A DNA stretch of 20,451 nt, taken from VMFP01 sp964630025 (GTDB taxonomy: Bacteria > Patescibacteriota > Andersenbacteria > UBA10190 > CAIZMI01). The position numbers and the translations under genes are program-made. The notes under the pieces are model-generated. The model searched no databases and was not told the DNA's origin. It saw nothing but the letters and a program-made list of their open reading frames with translations. Of this stretch, positions 14,272 to 20,451 are shown one piece after another; within the stretch, counting starts at the first letter, position 1; each line of letters begins with the position of its first letter. Location: positions 1 to 20,451 of the forward strand of contig CAZVRG010000018.1 of the NCBI GenBank assembly GCA_964630025.1. Reading direction: 5' to 3'.

Positions 14272-14979
14272 ATGCAAGTTGTTATTCCTATCGCAGGTCG
14301 AGGAAAGCGTATGGCCCAGACATACCAAGGTCCCAAGCAGCTTCTGCCTGTGGCGGGAAAGCCGTTGGTTGAATACACGCTCTCTGCGCTTCCGGCAGAA
14401 GTGGATGAACTTGTGCTGATTGTTGGAGGGCCATACGAACAACAGATTCGCGAGTACTTCGGCGGTGAACATCAGGGACGAAAAGTCACCTACGCGCATC
14501 AGCCGGAGCCGCTCGGTCTTGGACATGCCATTCAGCAGGCGAATACTGCAGTGAGAGGAAAATTCCTTGTCATTCTGCCGGACGATATCTACGCCGCGGA
14601 AGATTTGCGCGCCATGCTAGAGCAACCCGATTTGGCCGCGCTCGCAAAGAAAGTACAAAATCCGGAGAACTTTGGCGTACTTGTGTGTGACGATACAGGA
14701 TGTCTTGTGCGCGCCGTCGAGAAGCCAAAGGAATTTGTCTCGGATCTCGTGTCCGCCGGGCCCTATCTGCTTGATCGCGAGTTCTTTGATGTGAAAGTGA
14801 CACCATCGGCGCGTGGGGAGTTTGAGCTCCCGGACATGGTGATGGCACTGGTCCGTGAGCGGAATCGCCGCGTCAAAGTGTTGGAAGCGTCCTTCTGGAT
14901 GGCAGTAAATGACCCAGAACAGCTCTCCGCCGCTGAAGAGGCGATTTTGGAGCGGCTAAAAGTGCAGAAGCCCGCGTAG
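14272..14979 (+). CDS. Sugar-phosphate nucleotidyltransferase, first tandem copy
   Basis: A 235-residue NTP_transferase family protein that joins a nucleoside triphosphate and a sugar 1-phosphate to give NDP-sugar and pyrophosphate. The N-terminal signature is I-P-I-A-G-R-G-K-R-M ... G-P-K-Q-L-L-P-V-A-G-K-P (phosphate-binding loop with its Arg, then the Lys). Others are the metal Asp in L-P-D-D-I-Y (about 104-109), N-P-E-N-F-G-V, V-E-K-P-K-E-F and G-E-F-E-L-P-D-M. It is shorter than GalU/RmlA (about 290) and lacks their extra C-terminal helices. The sugar and nucleotide cannot be decided from sequence; glucose 1-phosphate is plausible given the nearby UDP-glucose dehydrogenase. It lies behind a promoter, leader and hairpin. 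No SD is seen before ATG 14272. Confidence 0.92.
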   Translation: MQVVIPIAGRGKRMAQTYQGPKQLLPVAGKPLVEYTLSALPAEVDELVLIVGGPYEQQIREYFGGEHQGRKVTYAHQPEPLGLGHAIQQANTAVRGKFLVILPDDIYAAEDLRAMLEQPDLAALAKKVQNPENFGVLVCDDTGCLVRAVEKPKEFVSDLVSAGPYLLDREFFDVKVTPSARGEFELPDMVMALVRERNRRVKVLEASFWMAVNDPEQLSAAEEAILERLKVQKPA

Positions 14980-14981
14980 TC

Positions 14982-15016
14982 CTAAGAAAGCTACAAGCTA
15001 AGAAGCTAGGAAGCTC
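14982..15016 (+). repeat. Short AAGCTA-type tandem repeat between the nucleotidyltransferase genes
   Basis: The spacer carries AAGCTACAAGCTAAGAAGCT followed by AGGAAGCT, that is, four imperfect copies of an 8-9 base unit. It resembles the simple repeats inserted in leuS in being short, purine-rich and tandem. Its AGGA lies 13 bases before the next ATG, too far to be an obvious SD. Confidence 0.6.
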
Positions 15017-15021
15017 TCACC

Positions 15022-15714
15022 ATGCAAGCTGTCATTCTCGCCGCAGGACTCGGAAAGCGACTCCGGCCCATTACGGAAACAGTGCCAAAGCCATTGGTGC
15101 CTGTGGCAGGCAAACCGGTGGTGGAATACACCATTGGGCATCTTCCAACAGAAGTAGATGAAATCATCTTTGTTGTCGGCTACAAAGGACACATGCTGCG
15201 AGAACGTTTCGGAGACTCGACTGCCGGTCGATCTGTTCGCTATGTAGAGCAGGGAGAACCGCTCGGTACCGGGCATGCCGTGCGGCAGGCAAAGCCGCTT
15301 GTGCGCGGAAACTTTCTCCTGCTGTACGGAGATGACATTTATGGCGCGGATGGACTGCAACGACTCGTGAAACACGACTGCGGACTTCTTGTACGGCGGG
15401 TCGACAATCCGCAAAATTTTGGCGTGGTGGTGACCGACGAACACGGCTGTGTGGCACGGCTTGTCGAAAAACCGAAGGAATTCGTTTCCGACCTTTCTTG
15501 GGTGGGCGCCGGTGTGTTCCCAGAAACATTTCTTGATATCGAAACGCCGTTGTCGCAACGCGGCGAATACGAAGCCACAGACATGTTTAATGTTCTTATT
15601 CAGCAGGGAACGCGCATCTACACCGAAGTTGCCGACCTCTGGTTGCCGGGGAATACGCATGAAGAAGTGCAGCATGCCGCAGAAGAGCTGCAAGCAGTGA
15701 AACACGGCACATAA
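15022..15714 (+). CDS. Sugar-phosphate nucleotidyltransferase, second tandem copy
   Basis: A 230-residue NTP_transferase paralogue of the preceding gene, 42 bases downstream. Shared signatures: L-A-A-G-L-G-K-R-L-R-P-I-T-E-T-V-P-K-P-L-V-P-V-A-G-K-P, Y-G-D-D-I-Y-G-A, N-P-Q-N-F-G-V-V-V, V-E-K-P-K-E-F-V-S-D-L and R-G-E-Y-E-A-T-D-M. The A-G-L-G-K-R-L-R-P loop is closer to the canonical RmlA/GalU/GlmU form than that of copy 1 (A-G-R-G-K-R-M-A). The two may therefore use different sugars, with copy 2 the ancestral type. Both could feed the UDP-sugar dehydrogenase encoded nearby. A terminator follows. Confidence 0.93.
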   Translation: MQAVILAAGLGKRLRPITETVPKPLVPVAGKPVVEYTIGHLPTEVDEIIFVVGYKGHMLRERFGDSTAGRSVRYVEQGEPLGTGHAVRQAKPLVRGNFLLLYGDDIYGADGLQRLVKHDCGLLVRRVDNPQNFGVVVTDEHGCVARLVEKPKEFVSDLSWVGAGVFPETFLDIETPLSQRGEYEATDMFNVLIQQGTRIYTEVADLWLPGNTHEEVQHAAEELQAVKHGT

Positions 15715-15752
15715 GCGCATCTCCTGCACATACTCCCCAGTGAGCCTCTGCT

Positions 15753-15776
15753 CCGCGCGAATACGCGGGACTTTTT
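15753..15776 (+). terminator. Intrinsic terminator after the nucleotidyltransferase pair
   Basis: CCGCG (15753-15757), loop CGAATA, CGCGG (15764-15768), then GACTTTTT. The stem is short (5 pairs) but all G-C, and is followed by a run of five T. It lies 39 bases after the stop at 15714. Confidence 0.65.
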
Positions 15777-15866
15777 GCAGTGCGATAGAGGTTCTTGCCT
15801 TTCCTTATACCTCGCGGTACCATACTTTGCGGTTTCTGTACTCTGAACAATTTTAGGGGGGAAGCC

Positions 15867-16598
15867 ATGAAGCGAGCAGTGGCCATTCTTGTCTGTATGT
15901 TCTCTGTAGTCTTCAGCGAAGATTCTTGGGCCTCGGAGGGATGGGCGCGGTATCTGGAGGAGCATTACCACTTCTCTATTTCTGATCTCCGGTATGAGTC
16001 TGTTCCCACTATCGATAGGACCAGGACTCTTGATGGCCTGAAGTTTGGAGTAGTGGTCACACGTGAAACGGAGGATAGGTGGACGCCGTTCGTCAAGACG
16101 AAGATTTCCGGGGTTGTCGTGCATGTGTATGCCGGCGATGAAAGGCCTCGCTGGATTCTCTCGAACCCGGGAGCGGTCATCCCCAACGAGCAGTATCAGG
16201 AGAATTTGCTTGTAAATGGGAAGGTGTACCGTACTGTATGGAAAGCAACTACTCGTGCTGTCAGAGATCGCCCAGGGAATCTCGGGGAATGTCAGATGAA
16301 CTACGGAGTTTGGCGCTCTGACAATCCCGCTGCGGTTGGGGTGAATTCCCCAAATGCGGTAAAGAACGATAAGTTTACTAGCAGCGTTCGGTCTGCTGTC
16401 ATCGAAGAGAACCGCGGCGGTCTCGTCTACTCCTGGGTGTGCTGGGGCGTCGTGGGGGCCGTTGTTCTCCTTATCTTGGCCATAATCCTTCGCAATAGGA
16501 TTCCAGACAGGGACGAGATTCCAGACGGAGACGTCAGCCCTCGTATGAGCCCCAACGACCAAGAATTCTGGGATATGTGCCACAGAACTGGGAAATAG
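15867..16598 (+). CDS. Unrecognised secreted or membrane protein with signal peptide and C-terminal membrane span
   Basis: A 243-residue protein. ATG 15867 is preferred over an upstream in-frame ATG at 15795 because it is preceded by AGGGGGGAA and begins a clear signal peptide (M-K-R-A-V-A-I-L-V-C ... S-W-A-S, residues 1-23). The middle (about 25-185) is soluble and probably mixed alpha/beta, with no motif I recognise. A membrane span (W-V-C-W-G-V-V-G-A-V-V-L-L-I-L-A-I-I-L, about 190-208) is followed by a charged tail containing a short internal duplication (R-I-P-D-R-D-E-I-P-D-G-D-V). The orientation implies a type I membrane protein with an external domain. It is isolated between terminators, so it is likely transcribed alone. 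Confidence 0.7.
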   Translation: MKRAVAILVCMFSVVFSEDSWASEGWARYLEEHYHFSISDLRYESVPTIDRTRTLDGLKFGVVVTRETEDRWTPFVKTKISGVVVHVYAGDERPRWILSNPGAVIPNEQYQENLLVNGKVYRTVWKATTRAVRDRPGNLGECQMNYGVWRSDNPAAVGVNSPNAVKNDKFTSSVRSAVIEENRGGLVYSWVCWGVVGAVVLLILAIILRNRIPDRDEIPDGDVSPRMSPNDQEFWDMCHRTGK

Positions 16599-16610
16599 CA
16601 AGCTTTCTAT

Positions 16611-16645
16611 AAAGGCCGGCCAAAGATTTGGCAGGCCTCTTTTCT
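16611..16645. terminator. Terminator between convergent genes
   Basis: GGCC-G-GCCAAA (16614-16624) pairs with TTTGGC-A-GGCC (16627-16637), followed by TCTTTTCT. The stem is preceded by AAA on the plus strand, so it may also work weakly in the opposite direction for the convergent dehydrogenase gene ending at 16668. Confidence 0.7.
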
Positions 16646-16667
16646 CTGGAATTGAGTGCGAGCCTTT

Positions 16668-18074
16668 CTACCGCGGCCGGCCGATGGATCGGTAGACGAA
16701 GCCGAGCCGCTTCATTTCTGCGGGATCGAACAGGTTTCGACCGTCGATCACCAGCGGCTGGCGCAGCGCGCGGTGCACTTTCTTCAGATTTGCCTTCTTG
16801 AACTCATCCCACTCCGTGAGGATCAGCAACGCATCGGCGCCTTCAATTGCATCGTAGGCATTCGGCGCGTACTCAATCTTTCCCCCAAGAATTTCCTTTG
16901 CTTTTTCTTCCGCAACAGGATCGTAGGCGCGCACATGCGCTTCCTCGCCAACGAGATGTTCGATAATCGGAATACTTGGCGCGTTGCGCATGTCATCGGT
17001 GTTCGGTTTGAAGGCAAGGCCCCACACGGCGATCTTCTTTCCCTTCACGACCCACAAAGCTTCTTCAATGCGCTTGATAAATCGTTGGCGCGCCTCATCG
17101 TTGATGCGCTGCACGGATTTCAGGAAATCGAACGGATAGCCGAGCTCTTCGGCGATGGAAATAAATGCCGACACGTCCTTGGGAAAACAGGAGCCGCCGT
17201 ATCCTACGCCGGCACGGAGAAAGCTTGGACCAATGCGCTTGTCCAGCCCCATGCCGCGGGTGACTTCTTCCACATCCGCGCCGACGCGCTCGCAAATGTC
17301 CGCAAGAGCATTTGCAAACGAGATTTTCGCCGCGAGGAAGGAATTGCTCGCATGCTTGATCAACTCCGCGGAATTGATATCCGTGACGATGAACGGCGCG
17401 CGGATCGGGCGGTACAGTTCTCGCATGATTTGTTCCGCACGTTCGTTTTCTACACCCACAACGATGCGATCCGGTTTCAAGGAGTCCGTCACCGCGGAGC
17501 CTTCGCGGAGGAATTCCGGATTGCTGACCACGTCGAAGTCGAGCTTGTGCGGGTTGTACGCCTTGAGCGTTTCCTTCACCTTTTGGCCGGTCTGCACGGG
17601 GACGGTACTCTTGTCTACGACCACTTTGTGGCTTTCCGCATGTTCCGCGATTTGGCGGGCGGCGTATGCGACGTGGGAGAGGTCTGCCTTGCCGTCCGGA
17701 CGCGGCGGCGTGTTTACCGCAATAAAGATGATGTCAGATGTCTTCACGGCAGCAGGAAGGTCGCCTGTGAACTCCAGGCGTCCTGCCTTGATATTCTTCT
17801 TAATCAGAGGCTCAAGTCCCGGTTCATAAATGGGGCTGATGCCTTTCTTGAGCTTTTTCACCTTACCCGGGTTCCGGTCCACGCAGATCACGTGGTGGCC
17901 GATCTCCGCCAAGCAGGTGCCAGTGACCAGGCCGACGTAGCCGGTGCCGATCACGGCCACGCGTTTACCCCGAGCTGTGTCGAGGGGCGTGTTCCGTACT
18001 GCAGTTGCAGCCCTTTCCGCTTGCCGAGGCGCACGTTTCGGAGGCTGCCTCGTCTTCGAGGTCGTTTTCTTCAT
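16668..18074 (-). CDS. ugd: UDP-glucose 6-dehydrogenase
   Basis: A 468-residue protein that oxidises UDP-glucose (or a related UDP-sugar) twice with NAD to the uronate, a precursor of acidic surface glycans. The N-terminal Rossmann motif is G43-T-G-Y-V-G48, followed by C-V-D-R-N. Family marks continue: F-I-A-V-N-T-P, D-K-S-T-V-P-V, N-P-E-F-L-R-E-G-S-A, and the catalytic G-G-S-C296-F-P-K-D. The C-terminal domain holds W-G-L-A-F-K-P-N-T-D-D-M-R and L-L-I-L-T-E-W-D-E-F. The first 36 residues are a Lys/Arg-rich extension absent from typical members. ATG 18074 is chosen over an in-frame ATG at 18173 because a promoter sits between them, 7 bases before 18074. The protein fits the UDP-sugar genes at 14272 and 15022, although it is convergent with that block. 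Confidence 0.96.
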   Translation of the reverse strand: MKKTTSKTRQPPKRAPRQAERAATAVRNTPLDTARGKRVAVIGTGYVGLVTGTCLAEIGHHVICVDRNPGKVKKLKKGISPIYEPGLEPLIKKNIKAGRLEFTGDLPAAVKTSDIIFIAVNTPPRPDGKADLSHVAYAARQIAEHAESHKVVVDKSTVPVQTGQKVKETLKAYNPHKLDFDVVSNPEFLREGSAVTDSLKPDRIVVGVENERAEQIMRELYRPIRAPFIVTDINSAELIKHASNSFLAAKISFANALADICERVGADVEEVTRGMGLDKRIGPSFLRAGVGYGGSCFPKDVSAFISIAEELGYPFDFLKSVQRINDEARQRFIKRIEEALWVVKGKKIAVWGLAFKPNTDDMRNAPSIPIIEHLVGEEAHVRAYDPVAEEKAKEILGGKIEYAPNAYDAIEGADALLILTEWDEFKKANLKKVHRALRQPLVIDGRNLFDPAEMKRLGFVYRSIGRPR

Positions 18075-18081
18075 GGGGAGG

Positions 18082-18110
18082 AGTATAGGGGGTGTTGGAG
18101 AATTCGTCAA
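18082..18110 (-). promoter_or_regulatory. Promoter of ugd, probably giving a leaderless message
   Basis: On the minus strand, TTGACG (18110-18105), a 17-base spacer, then TATACT (18087-18082). Seven bases later is ATG 18074. The predicted transcription start coincides with the start codon, and no SD is present, so the message is likely leaderless. Confidence 0.72.
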
Positions 18111-18278
18111 AGGGCGATGTTCAACGAACGGATGAGGAGCATTGACGTTCTCCGGCTGTCCGAGTAGGTTCACCCGTAGAGTTTTTGTGGGAGCTCCTCA
18201 CAGGAACTCATGATCTTTTTTCACCCGCCACCGCGACAGGCGTTCTGTATCGGTGCGAGCCCTCAAAGGAAGTGGACC

Positions 18279-18806
18279 ATGACGACGTCGCCCGCTGAAA
18301 AAAGCACTCTCGTTTCGTCCATCCGCTGGATGATCCGTCGCGACATGGCCGAAGTTCTCCAGATCGAACGGAAGAGCTTCGACTATTCCTGGACGGAGGA
18401 CGATTTTCTCCTCTGTTTAAGACAACGCAACTGCATCGGCAATGTGGCTGAGTGGAATGACACAGTCGTGGGCTTCATGGTCTATGAACTGCACAAAACG
18501 AGTCTCCATGTCCTCAACTTCGCTGTTGCCCCGCAGTTCCGCCGACAGAGCGTTGGCTGGAAAATGATCAGGAATCTGATCGGCAAGCTGTCCCGCGATC
18601 GCCGCACCCGCATCACGCTGACGGTTCGCGAGACCAATCTCGCCGCCCAGAAGTTCTTCCACAGCATGCAGTTTCGGGCAGTCAAGGTGTTGCGCGAGTA
18701 CTACGAAGACAGCGGGGAAGCTGCCTACCTCATGGAATACAGACTCCCTACCGCGATAGCAGAGAAGACTACCGAAGAGCTTGAAACCCTTGATCAACTT
18801 TCGTGA
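18279..18806 (+). CDS. GNAT family N-acetyltransferase, RimI-like
   Basis: A 175-residue protein. ATG 18279 is preferred over an upstream in-frame ATG at 18210 because AAAGGAAG lies at about 8 bases spacing. GNAT features: R-W-M-I-R-R-D-M-A-E-V-L-Q-I-E (alpha1), V-V-G-F-M-V-Y-E-L (beta), L-N-F-A-V-A-P-Q-F-R-R-Q-S-V-G-W-K-M (acetyl-CoA loop, Q/R-x-x-G-x-G/W type), then L-T-V-R-E-T-N-L-A-A-Q-K-F-F and F-R-A-V-K-V-L-R-E-Y-Y-E. The last two blocks match RimI, which acetylates the N-terminus of ribosomal protein S18. The sequence style recalls RimI-like proteins of Planctomycetes, possibly by transfer (inference). It is divergent from ugd, with a terminator downstream. Confidence 0.85.
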   Translation: MTTSPAEKSTLVSSIRWMIRRDMAEVLQIERKSFDYSWTEDDFLLCLRQRNCIGNVAEWNDTVVGFMVYELHKTSLHVLNFAVAPQFRRQSVGWKMIRNLIGKLSRDRRTRITLTVRETNLAAQKFFHSMQFRAVKVLREYYEDSGEAAYLMEYRLPTAIAEKTTEELETLDQLS

Positions 18807-18827
18807 TCGACAGACGCTGAACATTGT

Positions 18828-18862
18828 GAGTCTTTGGATACCTCCAAAGGCTCTTTTCTTTT
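18828..18862 (+). terminator. Terminator after the acetyltransferase
   Basis: GAG-T-CTTTGG (18828-18837), loop ATACCT, CCAAAG-G-CTC (18844-18853), then TTTTCTTTT. Nine pairs around one mismatch, with a strong T-run, 21 bases after the stop. Confidence 0.85.
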
Positions 18863-18929
18863 GGTGGAATTATACAACTCTACTCGAACATTTTTTGAGC
18901 GAATCTGATGGCGCGCCGCCTAGAAAATT

Positions 18930-18975
18930 AAAAAAGAAAAGGCCTCGTGCAGAGTATTGTACTCCACACGAGGCC
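18930..18975 (-). terminator. Terminator of the minus-strand 470-residue gene
   Basis: GGCCTCGTG (18941-18949) and CACGAGGCC (18967-18975) form a 9-pair stem. On the minus strand it is followed by TTTTCTTTTT (complement of 18931-18940). It lies 25 bases past the stop at 19000 in the direction of transcription. Confidence 0.85.
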
Positions 18976-18999
18976 GGTACTTCGGGAATCGAGCTGGTC

Positions 19000-20412
19000 C
19001 TACTTGTGCATGTCCACTGCGTGGTAGAAGGCGTGGTCGAGCGCGACGCGCTGCTTGAGGCTGCGCGCAAACTCGCGGAGACGATCCGCCGTCTCCGTCT
19101 CGCCGATGTGCTCGGCGAGAGCGGTCGCGATGCCATAGCTCCGCGACTCCTCGGCCTTCTCGATGGCGGCGCGCATCAGGCGCTCCATCGCTGCGTTCGG
19201 CTTCTCGTCCGGCTTGCTCGCGTACTCGCTCCACAAGCCGAACCACCTGCCGTAGCGAACGACCATGTAGTGGGCCGTGCCGACCTTGCCGCGCGCGACG
19301 CACTGCACGAAGTAGCTCTCGACGAGCTCCCTCGTTTCCTCGTTGCTGCTGTGCCAGGCATAGTCCGTCTGGAACAGGAGGAAGTCCACGACCCGCATAA
19401 AGCCCTCCGGCGCTTGCCCGTTCTGGCTGTAGTGCGGGTTGTTCCAGTCGAAGCAGCCATTCACAAGAATGTCGTTGAGCTCGTAGAGCAGAAGCTGACG
19501 TGCGATGGGCTCGGCCTCCTTCTTCAGGTCGCGCTCGCCCACCTTGAGTCCCTCCCACCACTCTGTGATGCAGACCGTCTTGAAGCGGTCGCGCTGACGC
19601 GTCCGCAACATCTCGGTCCACACCGTCCGAACCTCGTCCTCGGTGCAGCCCGAATCGAGCAGGTAGTTGATGACCAACTGAAGCGCCTTGCCGGGCATGA
19701 GCCCAGACAGACGATTCTCGTCTTCGTTGGTCTGCTCGATCCTGGTGATTTCCTCTTGCGGGATTGCCGCTTGAAGAAGTCCGACGGGGTCCTTGCTGTG
19801 GCCGCCGCAATGCACGACGGCGGCGAGCAACAGCTTCTTCAGAAGCTCGCGATCATCGGACAGGTATGTCCGAGCGGCCAGCAGGGCAGAGCCCCACATC
19901 GAGCCGTAGGAGAACTGCTGGACCTTGGGGGTCGCCCACTGGTCGAGCATGGCTTGCAGCACGCGATGCACGAGAACCTTCGTCTGCTCATCGTCGAGCT
20001 GGAAGCGGTTGATCTCCTCGCGGAGATTGACGTCCTTTTGTTCCTCGCCAGTGAAGTGGCGGAGGTGCAGGGTGTCGGGGTCATTCGGTCCGTGGAAGTT
20101 GTGAACGAACACAACGCCACGAACGCCTTCGGGGTACATCGTCTCGAACTTCATCTCATCATCTCCTTGAGCGTGCTCTGAGCCGTTAGGCCGAGCGTGC
20201 TCCATTATGAAGGCCTCGAGGGCCTCCGGGCCATGGTCCCTTCGCACCATTGCGAGGAACCGAGTTGCTTTCGCTTGCCGACGCGGCCAGCGAACCGACG
20301 CGAGTTCGTACGCCTTGTTCGGACTTTCGGTCCTTGCAAGGTTGACCAGCTCCGCATGCCGCAGAGCTGGCAAAGAGAGCTGTTTCAGCTCATCTAAGCT
20401 TTGCTCGGGCAT
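19000..20412 (-). CDS. Unrecognised soluble protein, 470 residues
   Basis: I do not recognise this protein. No signal peptide, membrane span or obvious catalytic motif is visible. It is strongly charged and mostly helical in appearance (E-E-I-N-R-F-Q-L-D-D-E-Q-T-K-V-L-V-H-R-V-L, D-R-E-L-L-K-K-L-L-L-A-A-V-V-H). It has conserved-looking turns such as F-V-H-N-F-H-G-P-N-D-P-D-T and V-H-C-G-G-H. The N-terminal 80 residues are rich in Ala/Leu/Arg. The start at 20412 is supported by CGGAGG 7 bases upstream, one of the few clear SDs here. Its own terminator follows, so it is probably a single-gene unit. A regulatory, scaffold or helical-repeat protein is possible, but no function should be assigned. 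Confidence 0.8.
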   Translation of the reverse strand: MPEQSLDELKQLSLPALRHAELVNLARTESPNKAYELASVRWPRRQAKATRFLAMVRRDHGPEALEAFIMEHARPNGSEHAQGDDEMKFETMYPEGVRGVVFVHNFHGPNDPDTLHLRHFTGEEQKDVNLREEINRFQLDDEQTKVLVHRVLQAMLDQWATPKVQQFSYGSMWGSALLAARTYLSDDRELLKKLLLAAVVHCGGHSKDPVGLLQAAIPQEEITRIEQTNEDENRLSGLMPGKALQLVINYLLDSGCTEDEVRTVWTEMLRTRQRDRFKTVCITEWWEGLKVGERDLKKEAEPIARQLLLYELNDILVNGCFDWNNPHYSQNGQAPEGFMRVVDFLLFQTDYAWHSSNEETRELVESYFVQCVARGKVGTAHYMVVRYGRWFGLWSEYASKPDEKPNAAMERLMRAAIEKAEESRSYGIATALAEHIGETETADRLREFARSLKQRVALDHAFYHAVDMHK

Positions 20413-20419
20413 TGCGAAA

Positions 20420-20425
20420 CCTCCG
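20420..20425 (-). promoter_or_regulatory. Shine-Dalgarno of the 470-residue gene
   Basis: CGGAGG on the minus strand, 7 bases before ATG 20412. It fixes the start of the gene and contrasts with the SD-less genes elsewhere in the window. Confidence 0.7.
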
Positions 20426-20451
20426 TTTGTAAAGGTGCAGAACTCATTGCC

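Noticed and set aside
16656..18167. Long plus-strand open frame opposite ugd, and similar long frames opposite the 470-residue gene and the repeat genes
   Set aside because: They are antisense shadows of high-GC or biased-codon genes, with no domain, SD or promoter of their own.
1..20451. CRISPR array, tRNA or rRNA genes
   Set aside because: No evenly spaced direct repeats with unique spacers and no cloverleaf or rRNA-like sequence were seen on either strand.

Overview
The window looks like a scaffold from an uncultivated Candidate Phyla Radiation (Patescibacteria) bacterium, possibly Peribacteria/Peregrinibacteria-like. That placement is inference from four things: Asn/Thr-rich secreted repeat proteins, intergenic repeats whose translations are typical of CPR assemblies, the near absence of Shine-Dalgarno (SD) sequences, and probable leaderless starts. 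Several genes end in TGA within otherwise normal frames, so the standard bacterial code is used, which argues against Gracilibacteria/Absconditabacteria. Two 10-N scaffold gaps (2452-2461 and 4800-4809) fall inside repeat-rich genes.

Left half (1-8080, all plus strand) is a cell-surface region. A small secreted Pro/Thr-rich protein with a C-terminal sorting signal (APVTG, hydrophobic segment, Arg tail) lies 3 bases before a membrane-anchored sortase. An intergenic stretch with a MITE-like element follows. Then come two large secreted paralogues built from the same module (N-x-x-T-G-x-x-S-x-N-T ... T-G-x-N-x-A-x-x-N-T-G); the second has a C-terminal membrane anchor. A membrane-anchored protein of unknown function and a secreted zinc metalloprotease (HELGHWFGLED) complete the set. 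A surface coat or fibre system is the most likely reading.

Middle (8086-12149): two minus-strand genes (a small possible nuclease-fold protein and a SIMPL/DUF541 protein), then leuS on the plus strand divergent from the SIMPL gene. leuS carries two in-frame insertions of genome repeats, both in the editing domain.

Right half (12153-18074): a polytopic GT-C-like membrane protein carrying an in-frame REP-like insertion, two tandem sugar-phosphate nucleotidyltransferases, a small secreted/membrane protein, and a convergent UDP-glucose 6-dehydrogenase. The nucleotidyltransferases and dehydrogenase could jointly supply UDP-glucose and UDP-glucuronate for surface glycans. The first nucleotidyltransferase is preceded by a consensus promoter, a 28-codon leader that repeats the gene's own first eight codons with only synonymous changes, and a strong terminator hairpin. 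This resembles either an attenuator or the remnant of a third paralogue.

Right edge (18279-20412): a RimI-like GNAT acetyltransferase and an unrecognised 470-residue soluble protein on the minus strand.

The most unusual DNA-level signal is a family of three long-armed inverted repeats (97-195, 7187-7261, 9517-9598). Their arms share TACCCCGTKAGAA / TTCTMACGGGGTA, with a paired (covarying) change in one copy. The outward arm ends 12-14 bases before a start codon in three of the four possible cases, so it probably supplies the -10 element of promoters.
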